This document shows positions 5,887 through 12,527 of a DNA stretch of 16,671 nt, in pieces (position 1 is the first letter of the stretch; each line of letters starts with the position of its first letter). A program made the translations under genes and the position numbers. The notes under the pieces are model-generated. The model was not told where the DNA came from, searched no databases, and saw only the letters and a program-made list of their open reading frames with translations. This DNA is from RGIG3513 sp045658985 (lineage in GTDB: Bacteria > Bacillota > Clostridia > Oscillospirales > Butyricicoccaceae). The stretch is from positions 1-16,671 of the forward strand of contig JAZOWC010000042.1 of NCBI GenBank assembly GCA_045658985.1. Reading direction: 5' to 3'.

Positions 5887-6637
5887 TGGCTATCAGTATG
5901 CGTATGGCACGTACAGCCGCTTCGATAGCGTCGGCGGTGTTGTGCTTCTGCTCTTCGATTATACCTGCGTCTCTGCGCTCCTGATTCCATATGGTGTGGA
6001 ACACCGCGCCTGCCCTCGCGCCGAGGATGGATGCTATCACAAACAGCGCGCCCGACTCCATCTCGCTGGCAAGTACGCCGGCTTTTTTCCAGGCATCCCA
6101 TTTGTAGAGCAGCTCTTGTGCTGCGGGCATACGGGCGGGAGAATGCTGTCCGTAAAAAGAATCTTTAGCCTGCACGATGCCCAGATGATGGGGTTTGTCC
6201 ATATCGCGGGCGGCCTGACGCAGAGCGATGGCAACGTCAGGGTCGGCTACAGCGGGGTATTCCATGGGCACGTACTGGGGGGTGGTGCCGTCCTGTCTCA
6301 CGGCGCCCGTGGCAATGACCAGATCGCCGGGGCAGACCTTGAGATTGATACCGCCGCAGGTGCCTACGCGGATGAATGTGCGCACTCCGCACTCAAACAG
6401 CTCCTCTATGGCAATAGCCGCGCTGGGTGCGCCGATGCCCGTGGAACATACGGATACTTTGACCCCGTCCAGCGTGCCTGTGTAGGTGACAAACTCGCGG
6501 TTGTGTCCCACAAGCTTGGGAGAGTCAAAAAGCGCGGCTATCTTCTCGCATCTTCCGGGATCGCCGGGGAGTATGCAGTACTCGCCAACGTCGCCGGAGT
6601 TGATGCCTATATGCATTTGTTTTCCGTTGACTAACAT
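5873..6637 (-). CDS. udp: Uridine phosphorylase-like nucleoside phosphorylase
   Basis: This enzyme family cleaves uridine with phosphate to uracil and ribose-1-phosphate for pyrimidine salvage in the cytosol. The 254-residue protein has the PNP/UDP phosphorylase motifs ILPGDPGRCEKIAALFD (22-38), the phosphate loop CSTGIGAPSAAIAIEEL (64-80), TFIRVGTCGGI (87-97), KDSFYGQHSPARMP (158-171, the uracil-recognition neighbourhood, with Q164) and the ribose-binding EMESGAL (192-198). Similarity to E. coli Udp is continuous; uridine specificity is better supported than purine, but other nucleosides cannot be excluded. I chose ATG 6637 because GGAG (6649-6646) is 8 bases away; a longer frame extends to 6667 without a better site. 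It heads the minus-strand run, overlapping the ligase-like gene by 14 bases, and has its own promoter. Confidence 0.88.
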   Translation of the reverse strand: MLVNGKQMHIGINSGDVGEYCILPGDPGRCEKIAALFDSPKLVGHNREFVTYTGTLDGVKVSVCSTGIGAPSAAIAIEELFECGVRTFIRVGTCGGINLKVCPGDLVIATGAVRQDGTTPQYVPMEYPAVADPDVAIALRQAARDMDKPHHLGIVQAKDSFYGQHSPARMPAAQELLYKWDAWKKAGVLASEMESGALFVIASILGARAGAVFHTIWNQERRDAGIIEEQKHNTADAIEAAVRAIRILIANDKG

Positions 6638-6657
6638 ATTTTCAGCTCCTTTTTTGT

Positions 6658-6687
6658 AGTATACCACGAAGCAAAAAGACTTTGCAA
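6658..6687 (-). promoter_or_regulatory. Promoter of the uridine phosphorylase operon
   Basis: On the minus strand TTGCAA (6687-6682) and TATACT (6663-6658) are 18 bases apart, with transcription predicted to start about 15 bases before the udp start. The -35 hexamer is embedded in the palindromes described separately. Confidence 0.65.
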
Positions 6688-6697
6688 GTCAACTTGC
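6678..6697. promoter_or_regulatory. Overlapping palindromes between udp and the S1 gene
   Basis: Two perfect inverted repeats share bases: GACTT-TGC-AAGTC (6678-6690) and GCAAGT-CA-ACTTGC (6684-6697). They cover the -35 region of the udp promoter and lie in the only spacer between the divergent udp and S1 genes. That placement suggests an operator for a nucleoside-responsive or other repressor (inference). I could not identify a convincing promoter for the S1 gene in the rest of the spacer. Confidence 0.45.
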
Positions 6698-6751
6698 GCG
6701 CCTGGGATGCATATATATACCAACAGCCAACAAAATTGAGGAGGTAAACTG

Positions 6752-7660
6752 ATGAAACAGGGGAAATATCTTCCCGAAGGCAGACTGGGTGTCTCGGTCA
6801 GCACGAGGGAGGCTCTCGAGCGTGCAATAAGAGAGGGAACCGTGCTTGAGGGCAAAGCAATAAGATGTACCGACCGCCATGAGCTGGTCGTGGATATAAA
6901 CGGCATCAGGGGAATAATCCCACGAGAGGAGACTGCCATCGGCATCGATACGGGCAAAACCCGTGAGATCGCCATACTGTCCCGCGTGGGCAAAAACGTA
7001 TGCTTCAAGGTACTGTCGCGCAGCGGCGACAGCTACATACTCTCGCGCAAAGCCGCCCAGACCGAGGCACTTGAGCATTATATGAACAATGTGCAGATCG
7101 GAGAGATAGTCGGGTGCAGAGTGACCCATCTTGAGAACTTCGGGGCATTCGTGGACATCGGCTGCGGAGTGATCTCCATGATCGGCATCGAGAATATTTC
7201 GGTGTCCCGCATAGCCCATCCCTCCGAGCGGTTTGCTCTGCGTCAGGATATCTATGCGGTAGTAACGGGCAAAGACCGCAAAAACAACCGTATCTCTCTG
7301 TCGCACAAAGAGCTGCTTGGCACCTGGCAGCAATGCGCCGCCGCTCTGCATCCGGGTGAAACGGTAAGCGGCATCGTGCGCGGTGTGGAGGACTACGGAA
7401 TATTCGTGGAGCTCGGCCCAAATATCTCGGGACTTGCCGAATACAAGGCAGGGATAAAGGTGGGCACCAACGTGTCGGTATACATCAAGTCCATCACCCC
7501 CGAGAGGATGAAGATCAAGCTGATCATAATCGACTCGGAGGAAAAATGCGACCGCAGACCTATATCCTGTCAGGATTACTTCCTCACCGAGGGAGTGCTG
7601 CACACATGGCGCTACAGTCCCATAGAGTGCGAGGACAGAATCATCCAGACGGTGTTCTGA
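6752..7660 (+). CDS. S1 RNA-binding domain protein (ribosomal protein S1-like)
   Basis: This 302-residue cytosolic RNA-binding protein has three S1 (OB-fold) domains. Domain 1, about residues 30-101, is divergent (GTVLEGKAIRCTDRHELVVD, ending YILSRK). Domain 2, about 115-188, is canonical (IGEIVGCRVTHLENFGAFVD, ISLSHKEL). Domain 3, about 202-262, is also canonical (GETVSGIVRGVEDYGIFVEL). A C-terminal tail, about 263-302, contains Cys, Trp and acidic residues and is not part of an S1 fold. The layout matches the short S1-like proteins of Gram-positive bacteria (YpfD type) rather than the six-domain E. coli S1. Such proteins bind mRNA or the 30S subunit, and a role in translation is inferred. 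ATG 6752 has a near-perfect GAGGAGG site just upstream (6738-6744). It is a single-gene unit, divergent from udp, with a bidirectional terminator after it. Confidence 0.88.
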   Translation: MKQGKYLPEGRLGVSVSTREALERAIREGTVLEGKAIRCTDRHELVVDINGIRGIIPREETAIGIDTGKTREIAILSRVGKNVCFKVLSRSGDSYILSRKAAQTEALEHYMNNVQIGEIVGCRVTHLENFGAFVDIGCGVISMIGIENISVSRIAHPSERFALRQDIYAVVTGKDRKNNRISLSHKELLGTWQQCAAALHPGETVSGIVRGVEDYGIFVELGPNISGLAEYKAGIKVGTNVSVYIKSITPERMKIKLIIIDSEEKCDRRPISCQDYFLTEGVLHTWRYSPIECEDRIIQTVF

Positions 7661-7680
7661 TGTTTGGCCGCAACACCCAA

Positions 7681-7714
7681 AAAAGCTCTGTTTTGCAAGC
7701 AAAACAGAGCTTTT
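7681..7714. terminator. Perfect bidirectional terminator between S1 gene and DUF6125 gene
   Basis: AAAAGCTCTGTTTTGC (7681-7696) and GCAAAACAGAGCTTTT (7699-7714) are exact reverse complements around AA. It is placed between two convergent genes and ends both transcripts. Confidence 0.93.
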
Positions 7715-7779
7715 GACTGTATAGATATTATGCTTTACACCTAACTGTGCAGCAGGTGTCTCGCGGGGTTTACATAGTT

Positions 7780-8301
7780 TTATTCTGTCAGAGTGAACTT
7801 CCACTTGCAGCAGCAGCTCTCGTCTGTGATCTCGGGGTAGCAGCTGAGGCACTCGCAGGTGATTCGGTCGTCTATAGTCTTGCCGAATCCCGAATACTCC
7901 ACGATGCCCACCGACTTGCAGGGGTGAAAAGCCATGCCCTTCTGGGCTCTTGCGTGCTGTACACGGCACTCAACGGTGGTATATGTGAGGGTGTTGCCCT
8001 CAATCTCGATCTTGTCCTTGTTGATGTTGGCATACAGACGCAGGCGCAGAGCCTTGGCAAGTCCCTCCAGACCGGGTTTTTCACCGAGACCCAAAAACGC
8101 CTTGATCTTCTTAGCCTCAATAACGGTAAAACGGCGCCACGCCTCTATATCATAGTACATGGCATCGTCCATACCCGCCTTCTGCTCGATAGCCTGAAAC
8201 CACACTCCGTCGTGTGCCAGCCAGTTTTTGGAGTAGAGGGCGATCAGCTCGATCAGTTCGTCTTTGGAGTATTTGGACAGAGTCTCGTAGTTATTGTTCA
8301 T
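7780..8301 (-). CDS. DUF6125 family cysteine-rich cytosolic protein
   Basis: This 173-residue soluble protein resembles the DUF6125 proteins found in anaerobes, which are related to L-2-amino-thiazoline-4-carboxylate hydrolase-like proteins; biochemical role is unknown. The N-terminal half is helical (LSKYSKDELIELIALYSKNW, WFQAIEQKAGMDDAMYYDIE). The C-terminal half holds a Cys/His cluster: C112, H116, HPCKS with H126 and C128, CECLSC at 149-154, and CCC at 163-165, looking like a metal or iron-sulfur site (inference). The ATG at 8301 has AAAGGAGC (8316-8309) 7 bases upstream, inside the end of the MATE gene, and overlaps that gene by 11 bases, so the two are one operon with coupled translation. 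The pairing hints that the protein handles or senses something the exporter moves, but no evidence beyond position supports this. Confidence 0.75.
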   Translation of the reverse strand: MNNNYETLSKYSKDELIELIALYSKNWLAHDGVWFQAIEQKAGMDDAMYYDIEAWRRFTVIEAKKIKAFLGLGEKPGLEGLAKALRLRLYANINKDKIEIEGNTLTYTTVECRVQHARAQKGMAFHPCKSVGIVEYSGFGKTIDDRITCECLSCYPEITDESCCCKWKFTLTE

Positions 8302-9673
8302 CGTTATTGCTCCTTTGCATTGATTTCAATATCTTCTTAAACTGCACGGCAAACAGCACTGCAGTAAAACTCACGGCGAGAAAATCCGCCACAGGCTCGG
8401 CGGCGTATACGGCACGGGTCTTGTTGTCGTCAAACAGGGCAGGCATCAGGTATATGAGGGGCAGAAGCAGCACGAACTTGCGCATTACCGCCACGGTAAC
8501 CGAGCACAGCGCCTTGCCGAGGGAGACGAAGGTCATCTGGCAGGCGATCTGCACGCCGAATATCAGCAGTACGGCGCAGTATATACGCAGTGCCGAGGCG
8601 GCAAAATCGGCCAGTACGGCGTTGGATGCAAACATCCCCGCAAATGCGCGGGGGAATGCCATTACACATCCCCACAGCAGGGTGGAGTAGCACAGCGATA
8701 CACCCAGCAGGATGAAAAAGGTCTTCTTTACCCTGCTTGTGTTGCCTGCGCCGTAGTTGTAGCTTATGATGGGCTGAGAGCCTTGAGCCAGTCCCTGCAG
8801 AGGCATCAGGGCAAACTGCATAACACTGGTCAGTATGGTCATGGCGCCTACGGCCACGTCGCCGCCGTAGCGGAGCAGGGAAGCATTGAAGCACACCGAG
8901 ATCACGCTTTCGCTTGCCTGCATCACAAATGGCGCAAGCCCCAGCGCGATGCAGGGGAGCAGGTACTGTCTGCTCAGGCGGATATTCTGCCGCTTGAGCC
9001 GGAGCAGGGTCTTTTTGCCCAGCAAAAAGCTCAGCACCCAAATGCAGGACACAGCCTGAGATATCACGGTTGCCAGCGCCGCACCCCGCACGCCCATATC
9101 AAATACGTATATAAACAGCGGGTCGAGTATTATGTTGCACACCGCGCCGATGGTGACGGTGAGCATACCGGTCTTGGCAAATCCCTGAGCGGTGATGAAT
9201 CCGTTGAGTCCCAGCGTCAGCTGCACGAACACCGTACCCACGGCGTAGACGGCCATATAATCGGCGGCGTAGCCGATGGTGTTTTCGCTTGCGCCGAATG
9301 CCAGCAGCAGAGGCTCGCTCCATACAAGCAGTACAGCCGTCAGCACCGCCGACACGATCAGCTGCATCAAAAAACAGGTTCCCAGAGTTTTTTCTGCACG
9401 GTCATTGTCGCCCTGACCCATATATATGGATGCTCTCGGCGCACCGCCCGAGCCTATGAGCGCCGAGAATGCCGACACGATGAGTATAACGGGCAGACAC
9501 ACTCCCACACCCGTCAGTGCAAGATCGCCCGAGTGGGGCATATGCCCGATGTAGATACGGTCGACCACGTTGTATAGCATATTGATTATCTGAGCCGCAA
9601 TAGTGGGTACGGCCAGCTTAAACAGCAACGGCCCTATGGGTGCTGTGCCGAGATATTTGTTGTCCTTTGCCAT
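8291..9673 (-). CDS. MATE family efflux transporter (operon with DUF6125)
   Basis: This 460-residue inner membrane protein with about twelve hydrophobic helices belongs to the multidrug and toxic compound extrusion family, which exports organic cations, drugs or metabolites driven by Na+ or H+. The N-terminal signature is clear: GTAPIGPLLFKLAVPTIAAQ, then IINMLYNVVDRIYIGHM and ALTGVGVCLPV. The second half repeats the fold, for example MTILTSVMQFALMPLQGLAQ, and GSQPIISYNYGAGN, a characteristic block of MATE half two. The longer frame begins at 9736, but I chose ATG 9673: the sequence MAKDNKYLGTAP begins a typical family N-terminus and GGGAG (9689-9685) lies 11 bases upstream, a rather long spacing. 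Substrate is unknown. It is divergent from the SPFH operon with only 132 bases between starts. Confidence 0.93.
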   Translation of the reverse strand: MAKDNKYLGTAPIGPLLFKLAVPTIAAQIINMLYNVVDRIYIGHMPHSGDLALTGVGVCLPVILIVSAFSALIGSGGAPRASIYMGQGDNDRAEKTLGTCFLMQLIVSAVLTAVLLVWSEPLLLAFGASENTIGYAADYMAVYAVGTVFVQLTLGLNGFITAQGFAKTGMLTVTIGAVCNIILDPLFIYVFDMGVRGAALATVISQAVSCIWVLSFLLGKKTLLRLKRQNIRLSRQYLLPCIALGLAPFVMQASESVISVCFNASLLRYGGDVAVGAMTILTSVMQFALMPLQGLAQGSQPIISYNYGAGNTSRVKKTFFILLGVSLCYSTLLWGCVMAFPRAFAGMFASNAVLADFAASALRIYCAVLLIFGVQIACQMTFVSLGKALCSVTVAVMRKFVLLLPLIYLMPALFDDNKTRAVYAAEPVADFLAVSFTAVLFAVQFKKILKSMQRSNNDEQ

Positions 9674-9707
9674 TTTTTGATTCACTCCCGAATATTCAAA
9701 CAATGCT

Positions 9708-9736
9708 ATTGTATAGTAAACCCCCAAATATATCAA
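9708..9736 (-). promoter_or_regulatory. Promoter of the MATE-DUF6125 operon
   Basis: On the minus strand TTGATA (9736-9731) and TACAAT (9713-9708) are 17 bases apart. This puts the transcription start about 30 bases before the chosen MATE start and supports that start over the upstream frame opening at 9736. Confidence 0.72.
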
Positions 9737-9743
9737 GAAGCTA

Positions 9744-9772
9744 TTGACAAAAATTATGAATGGTGATATTAT
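9744..9772 (+). promoter_or_regulatory. Strong extended promoter of the SPFH-RHH operon
   Basis: A consensus TTGACA (9744-9749), a 17-base spacer and TATTAT (9767-9772) preceded by the extended -10 element TGA (9764-9766). It starts only 8 bases from the -35 of the divergent MATE promoter, so the two promoters may compete. Confidence 0.88.
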
Positions 9773-9783
9773 TTTGATATCAC
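9763..9783. promoter_or_regulatory. Palindromic operator candidate over the SPFH promoter
   Basis: Perfect half sites GTGATAT (9763-9769) and ATATCAC (9777-9783) are separated by 7 bases. The palindrome covers the whole -10 element and the predicted transcription start, which is the classical position for a repressor. The second gene of the operon encodes a ribbon-helix-helix protein, which would make autoregulation plausible (inference). Confidence 0.6.
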
Positions 9784-9805
9784 AAAGAAATCGGAGGAAG
9801 AAACG

Positions 9806-10840
9806 ATGACAGAAAAAGTTCTTCAGAACAAAAACAACGGAATGATCGTCCTGCTTGCCGATCTTGCACTGCTGCTTGCGGCAATTGCGGGTGTGGTGCT
9901 GGGCGGCATTATGCTTGACAGCGGCAAAACCATCGGACTTTTGGCATTTATACCCTCTTTGATACTTCTGCTGCTCGGCTGGATACCCCTGCTGGGTCTG
10001 CGTGTTCTCAAGCCTCAGGAGGCTTTGGTAGTCACCCTTTTCGGCAAATACGTAGGCACCCTCAAAGGCGACGGATTTTTCTGGATAAATCCCTTCTCGG
10101 GCAGCTTTAACCCCGCCGCCAAGACCAAGCTCAGCCAGAGCGGAGACGTTTCCACCCCCGCATCATCCATTGCCGCACTTGCGGCGGGTGCAGCGGCAGG
10201 CGCAGCAGTGAACATGGACGCCGCCGGCAACAAGATCTCCCTCAAGATCATGACCCTCAACAACAGCCGTCAGAAGATCAACGACTGCCTCGGCAATCCC
10301 GTGGAGATCGGTATCGCAGTAATGTGGCGTGTCACCGATACAGCCAAAGCCGTGTTCAACGTGGACAACTACAAGGAGTTTTTGTCCCTGCAGTGCGACA
10401 GCGCCCTGCGCAACGTAGTACGTATCTACCCCTATGTCGTAGCACCCAATGTGGACACCACCGGCGACGGCGTGGCCGACGAGGGCAGCCTCCGCGGCTC
10501 CAGCGAGGTAGTTGCCGAACGCATCCGCAACGAGATACAGAGCCGCGTGGATGAGGCGGGCATCGAGATACTGGAAGCACGCATCACCTATCTTGCATAC
10601 GCACCCGAGATCGCCGCCGTAATGCTTCAGCGTCAGCAGGCATCGGCCATCATCGACGCACGCAAAATGATCGTTGACGGCGCCGTTGGTATGGTGGAGA
10701 TGGCACTTGCCCGACTCAGCGAGAACAATACCGTTCAGCTTGACGAGGAGCGTAAGGCCGCTATGGTATCCAACCTGCTCGTAGTGCTCTGCGGCAACCG
10801 TGACGCACAGCCTATAGTCAACTCGGGCAGCCTCTATTGA
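9806..10840 (+). CDS. SPFH (stomatin/prohibitin/flotillin) domain membrane protein
   Basis: This 344-residue protein has two N-terminal membrane helices (about 12-35 and 43-64) followed by an SPFH core that begins RVLKPQEALVVTLFGKYVGT (66-85). The family forms large membrane-associated rings that organise proteases or lipid domains. After GDGFFWINPF (88-97) it has an alanine-rich low-complexity insert (about 117-136), then ISLKIMTLNN, NPVEIGIAVMWRVTDTAKAV (164-183), the helix VVAERIRNEIQSRVDEAGIE, and the hallmark LEARITYLAYAPEIAAVMLQ (256-275) with RQQASAIIDARK. DTTGDGVAD (217-225), next to the usually acidic YPY segment (208-210), resembles a DxDxDGxxD calcium loop. GGAGGA (9793-9798) is 7 bases before the ATG. 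It is first in an operon with a ribbon-helix-helix gene, a pairing I recall from other Firmicutes. A role in membrane organisation or stress is inferred. Confidence 0.9.
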   Translation: MTEKVLQNKNNGMIVLLADLALLLAAIAGVVLGGIMLDSGKTIGLLAFIPSLILLLLGWIPLLGLRVLKPQEALVVTLFGKYVGTLKGDGFFWINPFSGSFNPAAKTKLSQSGDVSTPASSIAALAAGAAAGAAVNMDAAGNKISLKIMTLNNSRQKINDCLGNPVEIGIAVMWRVTDTAKAVFNVDNYKEFLSLQCDSALRNVVRIYPYVVAPNVDTTGDGVADEGSLRGSSEVVAERIRNEIQSRVDEAGIEILEARITYLAYAPEIAAVMLQRQQASAIIDARKMIVDGAVGMVEMALARLSENNTVQLDEERKAAMVSNLLVVLCGNRDAQPIVNSGSLY

Positions 10841-10844
10841 GCCT

Positions 10845-11045
10845 ATGAACGACAGTCAGAAAAAACAGATCCCCCTGCGCCTGTCTCCAAAACTCTATGC
10901 CGCCATTGCGGCATGGGCGGAGGATGACTTCCGCTCGGTCAACGGACAGATAGAATATCTGCTTACCGAGTGCGTAAAACAGCGCAAAAAGAATGGCGCC
11001 CCCGCTCCAAAAGAGCTGGACGTGCCCATTGAGCTTGATATCTGA
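10845..11045 (+). CDS. Arc-type ribbon-helix-helix small protein
   Basis: This 66-residue protein has a short strand KKQIPLRLS (6-14), helix one PKLYAAIAAWAEDDF (15-29), the turn RSVNGQIEYLL (30-40) and a basic helix end TECVKQRKK (41-49). That is the Arc/MetJ ribbon-helix-helix pattern of dimeric DNA-binding regulators and antitoxins. The tail KELDVPIELDI is acidic and probably disordered. It starts 4 bases after the SPFH stop and has no ribosome binding site of its own, so translation should depend on re-initiation by ribosomes finishing the SPFH gene. No toxin gene is next to it, so I do not call it an antitoxin; it may bind the palindrome over the operon promoter. The alternative is a non-DNA-binding partner of the SPFH protein. 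Confidence 0.85.
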   Translation: MNDSQKKQIPLRLSPKLYAAIAAWAEDDFRSVNGQIEYLLTECVKQRKKNGAPAPKELDVPIELDI

Positions 11046-11052
11046 ACCACCC

Positions 11053-11084
11053 AAAAGCGCACAAGTGTACTTGTGCGCTTTTTC
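11053..11084. terminator. Terminator of the SPFH-RHH operon
   Basis: AAAAGCGCACAAGT (11053-11066) and ACTTGTGCGCTTTT (11069-11082) are exact reverse complements around GT, with more Ts after. It starts 7 bases after the RHH stop. Its right arm doubles as the -35 region of the next gene's promoter. Confidence 0.93.
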
Positions 11085-11099
11085 CTTTTGTGATACAAT
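11071..11099 (+). promoter_or_regulatory. Promoter of the second MATE gene, -35 inside terminator
   Basis: TTGTGC (11071-11076), a 17-base spacer and TACAAT (11094-11099) with an extended TGA (11091-11093). The -35 hexamer is part of the right arm of the preceding terminator; the strong extended -10 would compensate for the weak -35. Confidence 0.65.
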
Positions 11100-11132
11100 A
11101 GATTAAAATCAATTAAAAAAGAAGGCGGAACA

Positions 11133-12485
11133 ATGGACAGAACCGAAGCCCACTACAGAAAAATGACCCAAACCCCGGTCATGAAGCTTGTCATAATGCT
11201 GGGCATACCCACTACTATATCTATGCTCATTACCAACGTGTACAACCTGGTGGATACCTACTTTGTAGGCACGCTGGGCGAGAGTCAGCAGGGCGCCGTC
11301 GGCGTTCTGTTTACCCTCCAGTGCATCATTCAGGCATTCTCCTTTATGCTCGGTCACGGTTCGGGAGCGTTTGTTGCCAAAGCCCTCGCCGACAAGGACG
11401 TCAGGCAGGCCACAAAGTACGCCTCCACCGCATTTTTCAGCGGCGCGGGTGTGGGACTGCTTCTGTGCGTGCTGGGTCTTGTGTTTTTGAAACCCTTTGC
11501 CATTCTGCTGGGCAGTACCGACACCATTCTGCCCTATGCTCTTGACTACGGTATGTGGGTCTGTCTGTCCTGCCCCTTTGTCGTCTGCTCCTTTATCCTC
11601 AACAATATCCTGCGCTACGAGGGCAAAGCCTCCTCTGCCATGATCGGTCTTGTGTCGGGCGGCATCATCAATATTTTCGGTGACTGGCTGCTTATCCGCA
11701 AGTTCGAAATGGGCGTTTTTGGCGCAGGTCTTGCCACCGCCGTTTCCCAGCTTATCAGCTTTACCATTCTTGTTATAGTACATATCAGGAGCGCACAGAG
11801 CAAGCTGTCGCTGCCCTCGGTCAGCAAAAAAGTCCGCGACTATCTGGATATATGCAAGGTCGGCCTGCCCTCTATGCTCAGACAGGGCCTGACCTCTGTC
11901 TCCAACGGTCTGCTCAATAACCTGGCCCGCCCCTTCGGAGACGCCGCCATTGCCGCCATCAGCGTCATCAACCGCTACTCCTCGCTGGTGCTGTGCGTGG
12001 GCTTAGGCATCGGTCAGGGCTTCCAGCCGGTGGCCTCCTTCAACCATCAGGCCAAAGAATACACCCGCGTCAAAAAAGCCATGCTCGGCACTATGGCAAT
12101 AGGCATAGCCTTTATGGGATGTATGGCGCTGTTCGGATTTTTCTTCCCCGGTCAGATCGTCTCCGTGTTCCAAAAGAGCGAGGAGGTCATCCGCATAGGC
12201 ACCTTCGGACTCCGCGCCGCATCCATAGGCTCTATGGTTATGCCCATATCGGTATGCGCAAATATGCTATATCAGAGCATCCGTCAGGCGGGCAAAGCAT
12301 CCTTCCTGTCCATGCTCCGCTCGGGTCTGGCTATGATCCCCGCGCTGATCGTACTGTCCAACGCCTTCGGGCTCAAAGGCATACTCTCCGCCCAGCCGGT
12401 TGCCGACGTTATCAGCTCGCTGATCTGTGTGCCTTTTATACTCCATTTTATTTTCAAGACCCCCAATACCGAAAAGAAAGCATAA
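11133..12485 (+). CDS. MATE family efflux transporter (second copy)
   Basis: This 450-residue, roughly twelve-helix membrane exporter of the MATE family opens MTQTPVMKLVIMLGIPTTIS, then MLITNVYNLVDTYFVGTLG and GAVGVLFTLQCIIQAFSFML. The second half has GLPSMLRQGLTSVSNGLLNN, and GQGFQPVASFNHQAKEYTRV, the duplicate of the first-half motif. It is only distantly like the other MATE protein in this window (different N-terminus, different loop sequences), so the two look like separate family branches rather than a recent duplication. ATG 11133 has AAGGCGG (11122-11128) just upstream. It is a single-gene unit with its own promoter and a terminator shared with the convergent hydrolase gene. Substrate is unknown. 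Confidence 0.93.
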   Translation: MDRTEAHYRKMTQTPVMKLVIMLGIPTTISMLITNVYNLVDTYFVGTLGESQQGAVGVLFTLQCIIQAFSFMLGHGSGAFVAKALADKDVRQATKYASTAFFSGAGVGLLLCVLGLVFLKPFAILLGSTDTILPYALDYGMWVCLSCPFVVCSFILNNILRYEGKASSAMIGLVSGGIINIFGDWLLIRKFEMGVFGAGLATAVSQLISFTILVIVHIRSAQSKLSLPSVSKKVRDYLDICKVGLPSMLRQGLTSVSNGLLNNLARPFGDAAIAAISVINRYSSLVLCVGLGIGQGFQPVASFNHQAKEYTRVKKAMLGTMAIGIAFMGCMALFGFFFPGQIVSVFQKSEEVIRIGTFGLRAASIGSMVMPISVCANMLYQSIRQAGKASFLSMLRSGLAMIPALIVLSNAFGLKGILSAQPVADVISSLICVPFILHFIFKTPNTEKKA

Positions 12486-12490
12486 AAACC

Positions 12491-12526
12491 AAAATATCCG
12501 TCAGCTTCGTACTGACGGATATTTTT
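12491..12526. terminator. Bidirectional terminator between second MATE and hydrolase genes
   Basis: AAATATCCGTCAG (12492-12504) and CTGACGGATATTT (12512-12524) form a perfect stem with a 7-base loop and Ts to 12526. On the minus strand the stem is followed by T-rich sequence, so it also serves the hydrolase gene, whose stop codon (12530-12528) lies right at its edge. Confidence 0.9.
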
Positions 12527-12527
12527 A

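Noticed and set aside
6689..7969. A 426-codon minus-strand frame spanning the S1 gene, the terminator and part of the DUF6125 gene
   Set aside because: It reads through a perfect terminator and two well-supported genes, with no recognisable domain or start signal.
10845..11045. A toxin-antitoxin module around the ribbon-helix-helix gene
   Set aside because: No toxin-sized partner gene adjoins it; the upstream partner is an SPFH membrane protein and a terminator follows immediately.
9673..12485. The two MATE genes flanking the SPFH-RHH operon as a recent duplication
   Set aside because: They are in opposite orientation and their sequences differ almost everywhere except for general family motifs.
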